A model generated the notes under the pieces. That model did no database searches. It was not told where the DNA came from and was given only the letters and a program-made list of their open reading frames with translations. The translations under genes were made by a program, and so were the position numbers. A stretch of DNA of 5,300 bases from the NCBI GenBank assembly GCA_040382215.1, contig JBEIFW010000220.1, positions 1-5,300 on the forward strand. Direction: 5' to 3'. Shown here in pieces: positions 1 through 5,300 of this stretch (positions within the stretch are counted from its first letter, which is position 1; each line of letters begins with the position of its first letter). This DNA comes from JBEIFW01 sp040382215 (GTDB taxonomy: Bacteria > Actinomycetota > Acidimicrobiia > Acidimicrobiales > Ilumatobacteraceae).

Positions 1-1
1 C

Positions 2-2356
2 ATGACCGCGACGCTCTCCCCGCCGACCCCGGCCGCCCCGCCCGCCGGCGCGGCATCCCCGGCGCGGGGCGGTTCGGGCGCCGGCGGCAGGACCGGTCCG
101 TCCGTGAGCCCGCTGCTGGCCGAGGGGGCGCTGTTCGCCCTCAGCATCGCAACCGCCGCCGGCTTCTGCCGGGTGTTCCTGGGCTGGACCCACCTGGCGC
201 CCATGGTCCTCACCGCCGGCATCGCCCACCTGCTCGCCGCCGTGGCCCGCCGGCGGCGTTGGCACCCGGTGCTCGCCGTCGTCTCGTCGCTCGTGGGGAT
301 GGCGGTCACTGTCGCCGTCGTGCGCTACCGGGACACGACCACGTTCCTGCTGCCGTCGTCGGCGACATGGGACCTTGCGCACGACGAGCTGTCGAGAGCC
401 TGGTCTGCCTTCCCCACCGCCGTCGCCCCGGTGCCCACCGAGGGCGGCTTCCTCGCTGCGGCCATGGTGGCGATCTGGGTCACGGCGTCGCTCTCGGACG
501 CGATCGCGTTCCGACTGCGGCTGGCGTTCGAGGCGGTCCTGCCGGCCGGCGTGGTGTTCGTGTTCTGCTCGGCCATCGGCGCCGACCGCAACCGGCTGGT
601 GGTGACCGCCTGCTGGGTGATGGCGGCCGTGGTCTCGGTCGTTGCGCTACGCACCTGGCGCGACGGAGCCCGCAGCGGTTGGCTCGCGGGCGGTCGCCGC
701 CGAGCGGTCGCGTCCTCGGTCCGCACCGGGACCGTGCTCGGCGCTGGTGCGCTCGCCGTCGGCCTGGTCGTCGGACCGGCCCTGCCCGGCGCCGGCGACC
801 GTCCGGTCATCGAAACCAAGCAGTCGAGCGGCGGGCGTCGCGTCGCCGACAACCCGTTCGTGACGCTGCGCAGCCGGTTGTCGAGCCCGACCACGGCGGA
901 GCTGTTCCGGGTCCGCAGTGATCACAAGTCGTACTGGCGCCTCAACTCGCTCGACGCCTTCGACGGCACGGCATGGACGCTGTCGGATGCGCTGCGGGAC
1001 GGTGACGACCGAATCGGCGAGAGCGCCGAACCCCCGGTGGCACTCAGCGAGGCCGTCTCCCAGGTGATCACCGTCGGCGAGTTCGACTCGGCCTGGGTGC
1101 CGATGGCGTACCGCCCCATCGAACTGTCGGGCCTGACCGGCGTGTCCTACAACGCCACCACCGGTGCTGCGCAGGTGGCCCGTGGCCGACTCAGCCAGGG
1201 CACGACCTACACCGTCGTGTCCCGGGTGCCGTCCGCGGTCACCCCCGACGCCTTGCGCGCCGCTGCGGCCCCGGCCCGGATGGACCGCCGCTGGACGGCA
1301 CTGCCGACCAGCTTCCCGAGCCGACTGGGCGACCTCGCCCGCCAGATCACGCTCGGTCAGGCCACCCCGTACGACCAAGCCGTTGCACTGCAACAGTTCT
1401 TCCGCAACAACTTCACCTACGACCTGCGCGTCGGCGCCGGGTCGAGCACGAACGCGCTGGTGACGTTCCTCGAGAACCGGCGGGGCTACTGCGAGCAGTT
1501 CTCCAGCGCGTTCGCGGCCTTCGCCCGGGCGCTCGGGCTGCCGGCGCGGGTTGCCGTCGGCTACACCTCCGGCGTCGCCACCGGTGACGGTGCCTTCAGC
1601 GTCCAGGGCCGGCACGCCCACGCGTGGCCCGAGGTCTATTTCGACGGGGTGGGCTGGCTGGCCTTCGAGCCGACGCCAAGTCGCGGCAACCCCGACGCCG
1701 AGACCTACACCTTCGTGCAGGGCCAACAGGTCGACGAGGCGCCGTCGGCCACGACCGACACGACGCTGCCGGCCGATGCCGAGACCCCCACGCCCGACAC
1801 GCTGCCGCCGTTGTCGTTCAACCTCGAGGACTTCCTACCGGCCGGGGACTCGGCCAGCACGGCGACCGGCACAGGCGACGACGCCGGCTGGGACGTGCCG
1901 TGGCCTGCAGTGGGGGCAGTGACGGCACTCGTCGCGTTCGGCGCCGGATGGCTGTTGGGTGTACCCGCGCTGCACCGGCGGCGCTGGTCGGTGCGCCGCA
2001 AAGCGGCGGCGACGATCAACGAGCGGATCCTGCTCAGCTGGGACCAGGCTCGCGTGACCCTCGCCGCCGCCGGCGTTCGGGTACCGGCGAGCGATACGCC
2101 ACAAGAGGTGGCCGCCCGGCTGCGCCGCACCCCCCGGGTCGACGCAGACGCCCTGCGCACGCTGGCCGCGACGGTGACCGCGGCCGCCTACGGACCCGGC
2201 GCCGTCGGGGCCGACGACGAGCGATCGGCCGCCGAGGCCGAACGCCGGATCGCCGCCGGTTTGGAGCAAGGGACCCCGTGGTTCACCCGGGCCCGACGAC
2301 GAGCGAACGTCCGCCGCCTCCTTCGCCCGCTGCCGGGCGATCCCGCCGCCCGGTAG
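2..2356 (+). CDS. TgpA-like membrane transglutaminase (DUF3488 / transglutaminase core / DUF4129 architecture)
   Basis: Predicted integral membrane protein of 784 residues carrying an extracytoplasmic papain-like transglutaminase domain. The N-terminus is a Pro/Ala/Gly-rich tail (about 1-35). About seven hydrophobic segments follow (near 38-58, 62-81, 88-107, 149-166, 173-193, 197-216 and 241-261). An outside region then leads to the transglutaminase core (about 450-570), with nucleophile Cys497 in GYCEQFSSAF and His540 in HAHAWPEVY. The third triad position falls on Glu556 (FEPTP), where Pseudomonas TgpA has Asp. A Thr/Pro/Asp-rich linker (577-632), one more membrane helix (634-655) and a charged cytoplasmic tail (661-784, DUF4129-like) complete it. 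This order is that of the TgpA family, usually encoded with a MoxR AAA+ ATPase and a DUF58 protein and thought to act on the cell envelope; the substrate is unknown. The ATG is part of an ATGA at 2-5, suggesting overlap with an upstream gene outside the window. Its ribosome binding site cannot be seen. Confidence 0.9.
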   Translation: MTATLSPPTPAAPPAGAASPARGGSGAGGRTGPSVSPLLAEGALFALSIATAAGFCRVFLGWTHLAPMVLTAGIAHLLAAVARRRRWHPVLAVVSSLVGMAVTVAVVRYRDTTTFLLPSSATWDLAHDELSRAWSAFPTAVAPVPTEGGFLAAAMVAIWVTASLSDAIAFRLRLAFEAVLPAGVVFVFCSAIGADRNRLVVTACWVMAAVVSVVALRTWRDGARSGWLAGGRRRAVASSVRTGTVLGAGALAVGLVVGPALPGAGDRPVIETKQSSGGRRVADNPFVTLRSRLSSPTTAELFRVRSDHKSYWRLNSLDAFDGTAWTLSDALRDGDDRIGESAEPPVALSEAVSQVITVGEFDSAWVPMAYRPIELSGLTGVSYNATTGAAQVARGRLSQGTTYTVVSRVPSAVTPDALRAAAAPARMDRRWTALPTSFPSRLGDLARQITLGQATPYDQAVALQQFFRNNFTYDLRVGAGSSTNALVTFLENRRGYCEQFSSAFAAFARALGLPARVAVGYTSGVATGDGAFSVQGRHAHAWPEVYFDGVGWLAFEPTPSRGNPDAETYTFVQGQQVDEAPSATTDTTLPADAETPTPDTLPPLSFNLEDFLPAGDSASTATGTGDDAGWDVPWPAVGAVTALVAFGAGWLLGVPALHRRRWSVRRKAAATINERILLSWDQARVTLAAAGVRVPASDTPQEVAARLRRTPRVDADALRTLAATVTAAAYGPGAVGADDERSAAEAERRIAAGLEQGTPWFTRARRRANVRRLLRPLPGDPAAR

Positions 2357-2359
2357 AGG

Positions 2360-2373
2360 TACCCCCAGGGGTA
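2360..2373. promoter_or_regulatory. Candidate CsoR/CstR-family operator in front of the rhodanese gene
   Basis: TACCCC-CA-GGGGTA is a perfect inverted repeat with 6-bp arms and a 2-bp centre. It starts 3 bp after the transglutaminase stop codon and lies 56 bp before the rhodanese start. C-tract/G-tract palindromes flanked by TA are characteristic of operators bound by CsoR/RcnR-family (DUF156) repressors, which include copper sensors and the persulfide sensor CstR. Its overlap with the possible -10 element fits repression. The identity of the regulator is inferred; no such gene is in the window. Confidence 0.55.
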
Positions 2374-2379
2374 TACACT
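2372..2379 (+). promoter_or_regulatory. Possible -10 element for the rhodanese gene
   Basis: TATACA (2372-2377), or the overlapping TACACT (2374-2379), resembles a sigma-70-type -10 box and sits at the right edge of the palindrome at 2360-2373. No good -35 hexamer is visible 16-18 bp upstream, where the sequence is the GC-rich end of the transglutaminase gene. The promoter call therefore rests on the -10 box and its position relative to the operator. Confidence 0.35.
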
Positions 2380-2417
2380 CGAATCGGGTCAGCCGTCTCC
2401 CGCCGCGGCCCGTCACC

Positions 2418-2425
2418 GAGGAGGT
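2418..2425 (+). promoter_or_regulatory. Strong ribosome binding site of the rhodanese gene
   Basis: GAGGAGGT closely matches the Shine-Dalgarno consensus and ends 4 nt before the ATG at 2430. It decides the start codon and suggests efficient, independent initiation rather than coupling to the transglutaminase gene. Confidence 0.75.
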
Positions 2426-2429
2426 CCTC

Positions 2430-3008
2430 ATGCCCGCATCGACGACGAAGATCGTGACGGCAGGCGAGCTGCGCGGCCTGCTCGAGACGCATCAAGACGT
2501 ACGCATCCTCGATGTGCGCACCCCGGCCGAGTTCCGGACCGCACACATCCCCGGCGCGTACAACGTGCCGCTCGACCACCTTCCCGAGTCGATCGCCGAG
2601 CTCACGCACGTCTCCGACGACCTCGTCGTGGTCTGTCAGTCGGGGGCCCGGGCGACGAAGGCCTGCGACGCGCTCCGGGGTGCAGGCCTCGACACCGTCG
2701 CACTACTCGACGGCGGCATGCAGGCCTGGCAGGCCGTCGGTGGCGAGGTCAACATCGGCACGCCCACCTGGGCGCTCGAGCGTCAGGTCCGTCTCGTCGC
2801 CGGATCGATCGTGCTCGCCAGCATCCTCGCCTCGCTCAAGTTCCCCAAGGCGAGGTTCCTTGCGGGCGCCATCGGCGGCGGGCTCACCTTCGCCGCCCTG
2901 TCGAACACCTGCGCGATGGGCTCGCTGCTGATGAAGCTGCCGTACAACGCCGGCAGCGTCGACGTTCGCGCCGTGGTGGGACGGATGCAGTCGGCCGAAG
3001 CCGCTTGA
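2430..3008 (+). CDS. YgaP-like membrane-anchored rhodanese (sulfurtransferase)
   Basis: A 192-residue protein with an N-terminal single rhodanese domain (about 6-107) and a C-terminal two-helix membrane hairpin of the DUF2892/YgaP type. The rhodanese part has DVRTPAEF (28-35) and an active-site loop CQSGAR (69-74), with Cys69 expected to carry the persulfide. The hydrophobic segments lie near 119-136 and 143-165. The end, with Cys161 in NTCAMGSLL followed by KLPYN, resembles the FCGMARLL...MPWN end of E. coli YgaP as I recall it, so a second conserved cysteine at the membrane is retained. The family moves sulfane sulfur from small thiol donors to a nucleophile acceptor; the physiological acceptor is unknown. 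A strong Shine-Dalgarno 4 nt upstream fixes the start. The 73-bp leader holds a CsoR/CstR-like palindrome, suggesting control by reactive sulfur or metal. It converges on the DUF3040 gene, 23 bp away. Confidence 0.9.
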   Translation: MPASTTKIVTAGELRGLLETHQDVRILDVRTPAEFRTAHIPGAYNVPLDHLPESIAELTHVSDDLVVVCQSGARATKACDALRGAGLDTVALLDGGMQAWQAVGGEVNIGTPTWALERQVRLVAGSIVLASILASLKFPKARFLAGAIGGGLTFAALSNTCAMGSLLMKLPYNAGSVDVRAVVGRMQSAEAA

Positions 3009-3016
3009 CGGGCGCC

Positions 3017-3035
3017 CTGGACCGGCGCGGTTCAG
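3017..3035. terminator. Candidate hairpin terminator between convergent genes
   Basis: CTGGACCG, loop GCG, CGGTTCAG form an 8-bp stem with a 3-nt loop in the 23-bp gap between the rhodanese stop (3006-3008) and the DUF3040 stop (3032-3034), running into the latter. On the + strand transcript one pair is G-U; on the - strand the same position is an A-C mismatch, so the hairpin suits the rhodanese transcript better. There is no T tract, as is common in GC-rich actinobacteria, so termination activity is uncertain. Confidence 0.4.
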
Positions 3036-3373
3036 CCCGGCGTCGGACCCGACGGCCGGCGCCGCCCGGTGCGAAGGTTCGCCGAGACCTGCTCGAGCCC
3101 CGCTTTGCCCATGGCCCGCAAGTTCTTCTCGATCACGAACGCCGCCACCAGCATGATCAGGAATCCGACGAACGCCACTGCGAAGTGAACCTGCAGCGTG
3201 GCGACCAGGAACGCAAGCCCGGCGATCAGCAGACCCACCGAGAGCACCACCCGGCGCACGGCGTGCCGGTACAGGGTGGTCTGGGACACGCGCTGGGAGA
3301 ACGCAGGATCACTCTCGTAGAACTGCTGCTCGATCTGCGAAAGGATCCGCTGTTCTTCTTCGGAGAGCGGCAT
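3032..3373 (-). CDS. DUF3040 family small membrane protein
   Basis: A 113-residue protein with the family's characteristic N-terminus MPLSEEEQRIL. A short amphipathic, charged segment (about 3-40) is followed by two closely spaced hydrophobic helices (about 42-61 and 64-83) and a basic, Pro/Gly-containing tail (84-113), giving a probable membrane hairpin with both ends in the cytoplasm. The frame is open further upstream, to 3547, but that stretch overlaps dinB, is Arg-rich and lacks family character. The start at 3373 matches the conserved MPLSE beginning and has GAGGGGA (3381-3387) 7 nt upstream. DUF3040 proteins are widespread in Actinobacteria and, as I recall, are often near dinB or the division/cell-wall cluster; no biochemical function is established. 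It lies 113 bp downstream of dinB on the same strand. Confidence 0.88.
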   Translation of the reverse strand: MPLSEEEQRILSQIEQQFYESDPAFSQRVSQTTLYRHAVRRVVLSVGLLIAGLAFLVATLQVHFAVAFVGFLIMLVAAFVIEKNLRAMGKAGLEQVSANLRTGRRRPSGPTPG

Positions 3374-3409
3374 CAGTCTGTCCCCTCGTCCTCCGTCTCG
3401 GCTGTCGGG

Positions 3410-3438
3410 ATCATCCCACACCCGGCACCGATCGACAA
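3410..3438 (-). promoter_or_regulatory. Candidate promoter of the DUF3040 gene
   Basis: On the - strand, TTGTCG (3433-3438) is followed by a 17-bp spacer and then GATGAT (3410-3415). Each hexamer matches 4 of 6 bases of the sigma-70-type consensus, and the -10 is preceded by TGG, an extended -10 arrangement. Transcription would start near 3403, giving a leader of about 30 nt with the ribosome binding site at 3381-3387. This would let DUF3040 be expressed apart from dinB. Confidence 0.4.
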
Positions 3439-3465
3439 CGCGCCACGGGCGATCGAGCGCGATCG
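3429..3465. repeat. Three CGATCG sites, two forming a hairpin, between dinB and DUF3040
   Basis: CGATCG occurs at 3429-3434, 3450-3455 and 3460-3465. The starts are 21 and 10 bp apart, close to whole helical turns. The last two, separated by AGCG, can fold into a 6-bp stem with a 4-nt loop lying 22-37 bp beyond the dinB stop. The first overlaps the candidate -35 of the DUF3040 promoter. They could be operator half-sites, a weak dinB terminator, or chance in a sequence where CGATCG is frequent. Confidence 0.35.
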
Positions 3466-3486
3466 GGCCGTTCGGTGCGGTGCGGG

Positions 3487-4824
3487 TCACTGCGACCGGC
3501 CGTCGCGGCCCGGGGGTCGGTCGGTGCCCGCGTCGTCGGGACCCCACGGCGCGTCACCCGGGCGCGCGGCGCGCAGGCCGTTGTCCGCGAGAAGGCGCGC
3601 CGGGCCGATCGCCGCCGACCCGAAGCGTCGGCGCACCGCATCCATGGCGCTCGACGCGTTCTCCCACGCAACCGACGACGGCGCCGAGACCACGTCGGCG
3701 TCGGGGGCCGCCGGCGTCCCGGCCAGGAACTCCTCGAAGCAGAGCTGGCGTGCCGGCCGCTCCCCCAGGTGGCTGACGGCGACGCCGAGCAGCCGCACGC
3801 CGCGCCCGATGTCGATCTTCGCGAGCAGCGGCCGGGCGAGTGCGAGCAGGGCCGGGGCGGCGCTCTCGGCCTGGGCTGCCGTCACCGAGCGCGTGACCGT
3901 CTCGAACGATGCGAAGCGCACCTTGACCGTCACGGTCCGGCCAGCCCGCTCGTGCGCGCGCAGCCGGGCGGCGACTGCGTCGACCATGCGGACGAGCTCG
4001 GTGTCGAGCTCCTCGGATTCGCTCAGATCGACGGCGAAGGTCTGCTCGTGGCCGATCGACTTCGCCGCCCGGTCGGGCACGACCGGGCGGTCGTCGATGC
4101 CCTGCGCCAGGGCGTACAGGTGGCGGCCCGTCGTGGCCCCCAGCGATGCGACGAGCGACGATTCCGACGCCGCCGAAACATCGCCGACCGTCGTGATCCC
4201 AAGGCGCCGCAGGCGTTCGAGAGTCTTCGGACCGACGCCCCACAGCACCTCGACCGGCTTGGGGTGCAGGAACGCCAGCTCGCCGCCCCGCGGCACCTCG
4301 ACCACCCCTGCGCCCGGCCGGATCCCACCAGGCGTCACCCGTGGTTTGGCCGCCTCCGAGGCCAGCTTGGCGAGGTACTTCGACGCCGCCACCCCCACCG
4401 AGCACGCCAGACCCGTCGCGTCCCGGACCGAGCGCCGCAGCTGAGTGCCGATCGTGACACCGTCCCCGAGCCGGCGGCGCGCGCCGGTCACGTCGAGGAA
4501 CGCCTCGTCGAGCGCGATCGGCTCGACGGTCGGGGTCACTGCGGCCAACACCTCGTGAACCTGCCGGCTGACCTGCGCGTAGTGGGCGTGATCACCGGCC
4601 AGGAACACCGCCTCTGGACACAACCGCCGAGCCCGCGCTGAGGCCATGGCCGACGAGATCCCGTAGCGGCGCGCCTCGTACGAGGCGGCGGCGACCACTC
4701 CCCGCTCGCCGGTGCCGCCCACCACGACCGGACGACCGCGCAATTCCGGCCGCCGCAACAGCTCGACGGACACGTAGAACGCGTCCATGTCGACGTGGAG
4801 GATCGTGCGGCCGTCAGCCGTCAT
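3487..4824 (-). CDS. dinB: DNA polymerase IV (Y-family translesion polymerase)
   Basis: A 445-residue Y-family polymerase that copies damaged templates without proofreading. The palm begins with VDMDAFY (11-17), giving metal ligand Asp12 and Tyr17 at the steric-gate position. The second acidic pair is Asp106-Glu107 in ALDEAFLDVT. SVGVAASKYLAKLASEAAKP (142-161) is a typical DinB signature. A helix-hairpin-helix thumb motif lies at 194-212 (LWGVGPKTLERL), the little finger begins near SIGHEQTF (256-263), and the C-terminal AVRRRFGSAAIGPARLL element is at 396-412. A QLCF stretch (360-363) sits where many DinBs have the sliding-clamp motif QLSLF, so clamp binding may be altered. The frame is open upstream to 5148, but the ATG at 4824 is chosen because it places DMDAFY about 11 residues in and shares ATGA with the glycosyltransferase stop. 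The Shine-Dalgarno is weak, consistent with coupled translation. No LexA-like box is visible within the window. Confidence 0.95.
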   Translation of the reverse strand: MTADGRTILHVDMDAFYVSVELLRRPELRGRPVVVGGTGERGVVAAASYEARRYGISSAMASARARRLCPEAVFLAGDHAHYAQVSRQVHEVLAAVTPTVEPIALDEAFLDVTGARRRLGDGVTIGTQLRRSVRDATGLACSVGVAASKYLAKLASEAAKPRVTPGGIRPGAGVVEVPRGGELAFLHPKPVEVLWGVGPKTLERLRRLGITTVGDVSAASESSLVASLGATTGRHLYALAQGIDDRPVVPDRAAKSIGHEQTFAVDLSESEELDTELVRMVDAVAARLRAHERAGRTVTVKVRFASFETVTRSVTAAQAESAAPALLALARPLLAKIDIGRGVRLLGVAVSHLGERPARQLCFEEFLAGTPAAPDADVVSAPSSVAWENASSAMDAVRRRFGSAAIGPARLLADNGLRAARPGDAPWGPDDAGTDRPPGRDGRSQ

Positions 4825-5300
4825 GGCCGCCGCAGTGCTCGCCCCTGCCGGCCCAGCAGCCGGTCGCGCCAACCCAAGCGGGCCACAAGGAGCATCGCTT
4901 CGCCGATGATCCGCCAGGACATCTTCGACGTCCCGCGCACCCGGTCGCGGAACACGATCGGCACCTCGACGATGCGTCCCTTCGCCCGCACCACCCGATA
5001 CGCCAACTCGACCTGGAACGCGTACCCCTCGGCCCGGACGGTGGTCAGGTCGATCCGGCGGAGCGCGTCGGCGCGAAAAGCGCGAAAGCCGCTCGTTGCG
5101 TCGTTGACCGCGAGACCGAGCACGGCGGCCGCGTATCGGTTCCCCCATCGCGACAGCATCCGCCGGGTCCAGGGCCAGTCCGGGATCGACCCGCCGGGCA
5201 CGTAGCGCGAGCCGATGGCCAGGTCGGCACCCACGACCCGCACGGCGCCGACGAGCGCAGGTAGATCGGCCGGATCGTGCGACAGGTCGGCGTCCATCTC
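4821..5300 (-). CDS. Polyprenol-phosphate mannosyltransferase-like family 2 glycosyltransferase (N-terminus outside window)
   Basis: The last 159 residues of a GT2 enzyme; the N-terminal part, including the nucleotide-binding start, lies beyond the right edge. The visible part begins with EMDADLSHDP, containing the metal-binding D-x-D (visible residues 3-5). IGSRYVPGG (29-37), DATSGFRAFR (67-76), EGYAFQVELAYR (91-102) and VPIVFRDRVRGTSKMS (113-128) follow. This motif series is that of dolichol/polyprenol-phosphate mannose synthases (DPM1/Ppm1), which move mannose from GDP-mannose to a polyprenyl phosphate at the inner face of the membrane for lipoglycan or protein mannosylation. Close GT2 relatives use glucose or other sugars, so the donor is inferred. 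No C-terminal membrane domain is present; the protein ends about 15 residues after LLVARLGWRD. Translation runs through the GAG at 5300-5298, so the Met at 5297 is internal. Its TGA overlaps the dinB ATG by the shared ATGA. Confidence 0.88.
   Translation of the reverse strand, partial: EMDADLSHDPADLPALVGAVRVVGADLAIGSRYVPGGSIPDWPWTRRMLSRWGNRYAAAVLGLAVNDATSGFRAFRADALRRIDLTTVRAEGYAFQVELAYRVVRAKGRIVEVPIVFRDRVRGTSKMSWRIIGEAMLLVARLGWRDRLLGRQGRALRRP

Noticed and set aside
45..67. Direct repeat CCGGCGCGG at 45-53 and 59-67
   Set aside because: It lies in the Pro/Ala/Gly-rich N-terminal tail of the transglutaminase and is explained by low-complexity coding sequence.
647..1726. 359-codon - strand open frame
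   Set aside because: It is a shadow frame opposite the transglutaminase gene, with low-complexity Gly/Arg/Val composition and no motif.
2421..2429. GAGG-T-CCTC inverted repeat overlapping the rhodanese Shine-Dalgarno
   Set aside because: A 1-nt loop is too small for an RNA hairpin; it is a by-product of the strong Shine-Dalgarno.
1624..2457. 277-codon + strand frame crossing the end of the transglutaminase gene
   Set aside because: It is an Arg-rich out-of-frame shadow with no family signal, and would run through the rhodanese operator and ribosome binding site.
3010..3017. GGGCGCCC palindrome after the rhodanese stop
   Set aside because: It has no loop and so cannot form a hairpin in RNA; an 8-bp GC palindrome is unremarkable at this base composition.
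3374..3547. Upstream extension of the DUF3040 frame by 58 codons
   Set aside because: It overlaps the dinB end and contains the likely promoter; the family begins at MPLSE and a ribosome binding site fits 3373.
3005..4444. Long + strand open frame starting at a TTG overlapping the rhodanese stop
   Set aside because: It is antisense to DUF3040 and dinB, is Arg/Ser/Pro-rich without any domain, and arises from the third-position GC bias of dinB.
4825..5148. Upstream extension of the dinB frame by 108 codons
   Set aside because: It overlaps the glycosyltransferase in another frame and is Arg/Gly/Pro-rich; the ATG at 4824 gives the normal DinB N-terminus.
3374..5300. Search for a LexA/SOS box near dinB
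   Set aside because: No GAAC-N4-GTTC-like palindrome was seen by eye; the operon promoter lies outside the window, so SOS control is neither shown nor excluded.

Overview
This is a GC-rich window (roughly 70% G+C by eye) with the strong third-position G/C bias and long antisense shadow frames typical of Actinobacteria. The gene content fits that: a TgpA-type membrane transglutaminase, a DUF3040 membrane protein, a polyprenol-phosphate-mannose-synthase-like glycosyltransferase and a DinB polymerase. I cannot fix the class. An Acidimicrobiia-like or other deep actinobacterial lineage is a guess only.

Layout: five protein-coding genes in two convergent blocks. On the + strand, a 784-residue transglutaminase-like membrane protein (2-2356) is followed after 73 bp by a YgaP-like membrane rhodanese (2430-3008). 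On the - strand, reading right to left, come the C-terminal part of a family 2 glycosyltransferase (4821-5300, cut by the window edge), DNA polymerase IV (3487-4824) and a DUF3040 protein (3032-3373). The blocks meet with only 23 bp between stop codons, and a small hairpin (3017-3035) spans that junction. No stretch longer than about 115 bp lacks a gene, and I see no RNA gene, insertion sequence or CRISPR array.

How the genes relate: the transglutaminase start codon lies in an ATGA, which suggests overlap with an unseen upstream gene, most likely the DUF58 member of a MoxR-DUF58-TgpA module. The glycosyltransferase stop and dinB start also share an ATGA, so the translesion polymerase looks translationally coupled to a lipid-linked mannose donor enzyme. 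DUF3040 follows dinB by 113 bp and has its own plausible promoter. The rhodanese has an independent control region: a perfect TACCCC-N2-GGGGTA palindrome resembling operators of CsoR/CstR-family repressors, just after the transglutaminase stop and overlapping a possible -10 box. This suggests a separately regulated sulfur or metal stress gene placed at the junction of two otherwise housekeeping blocks.

I see no clearly new system here. The most worthwhile leads are the rhodanese operator, the glycosyltransferase-dinB coupling, and the CGATCG cluster at the DUF3040 promoter.
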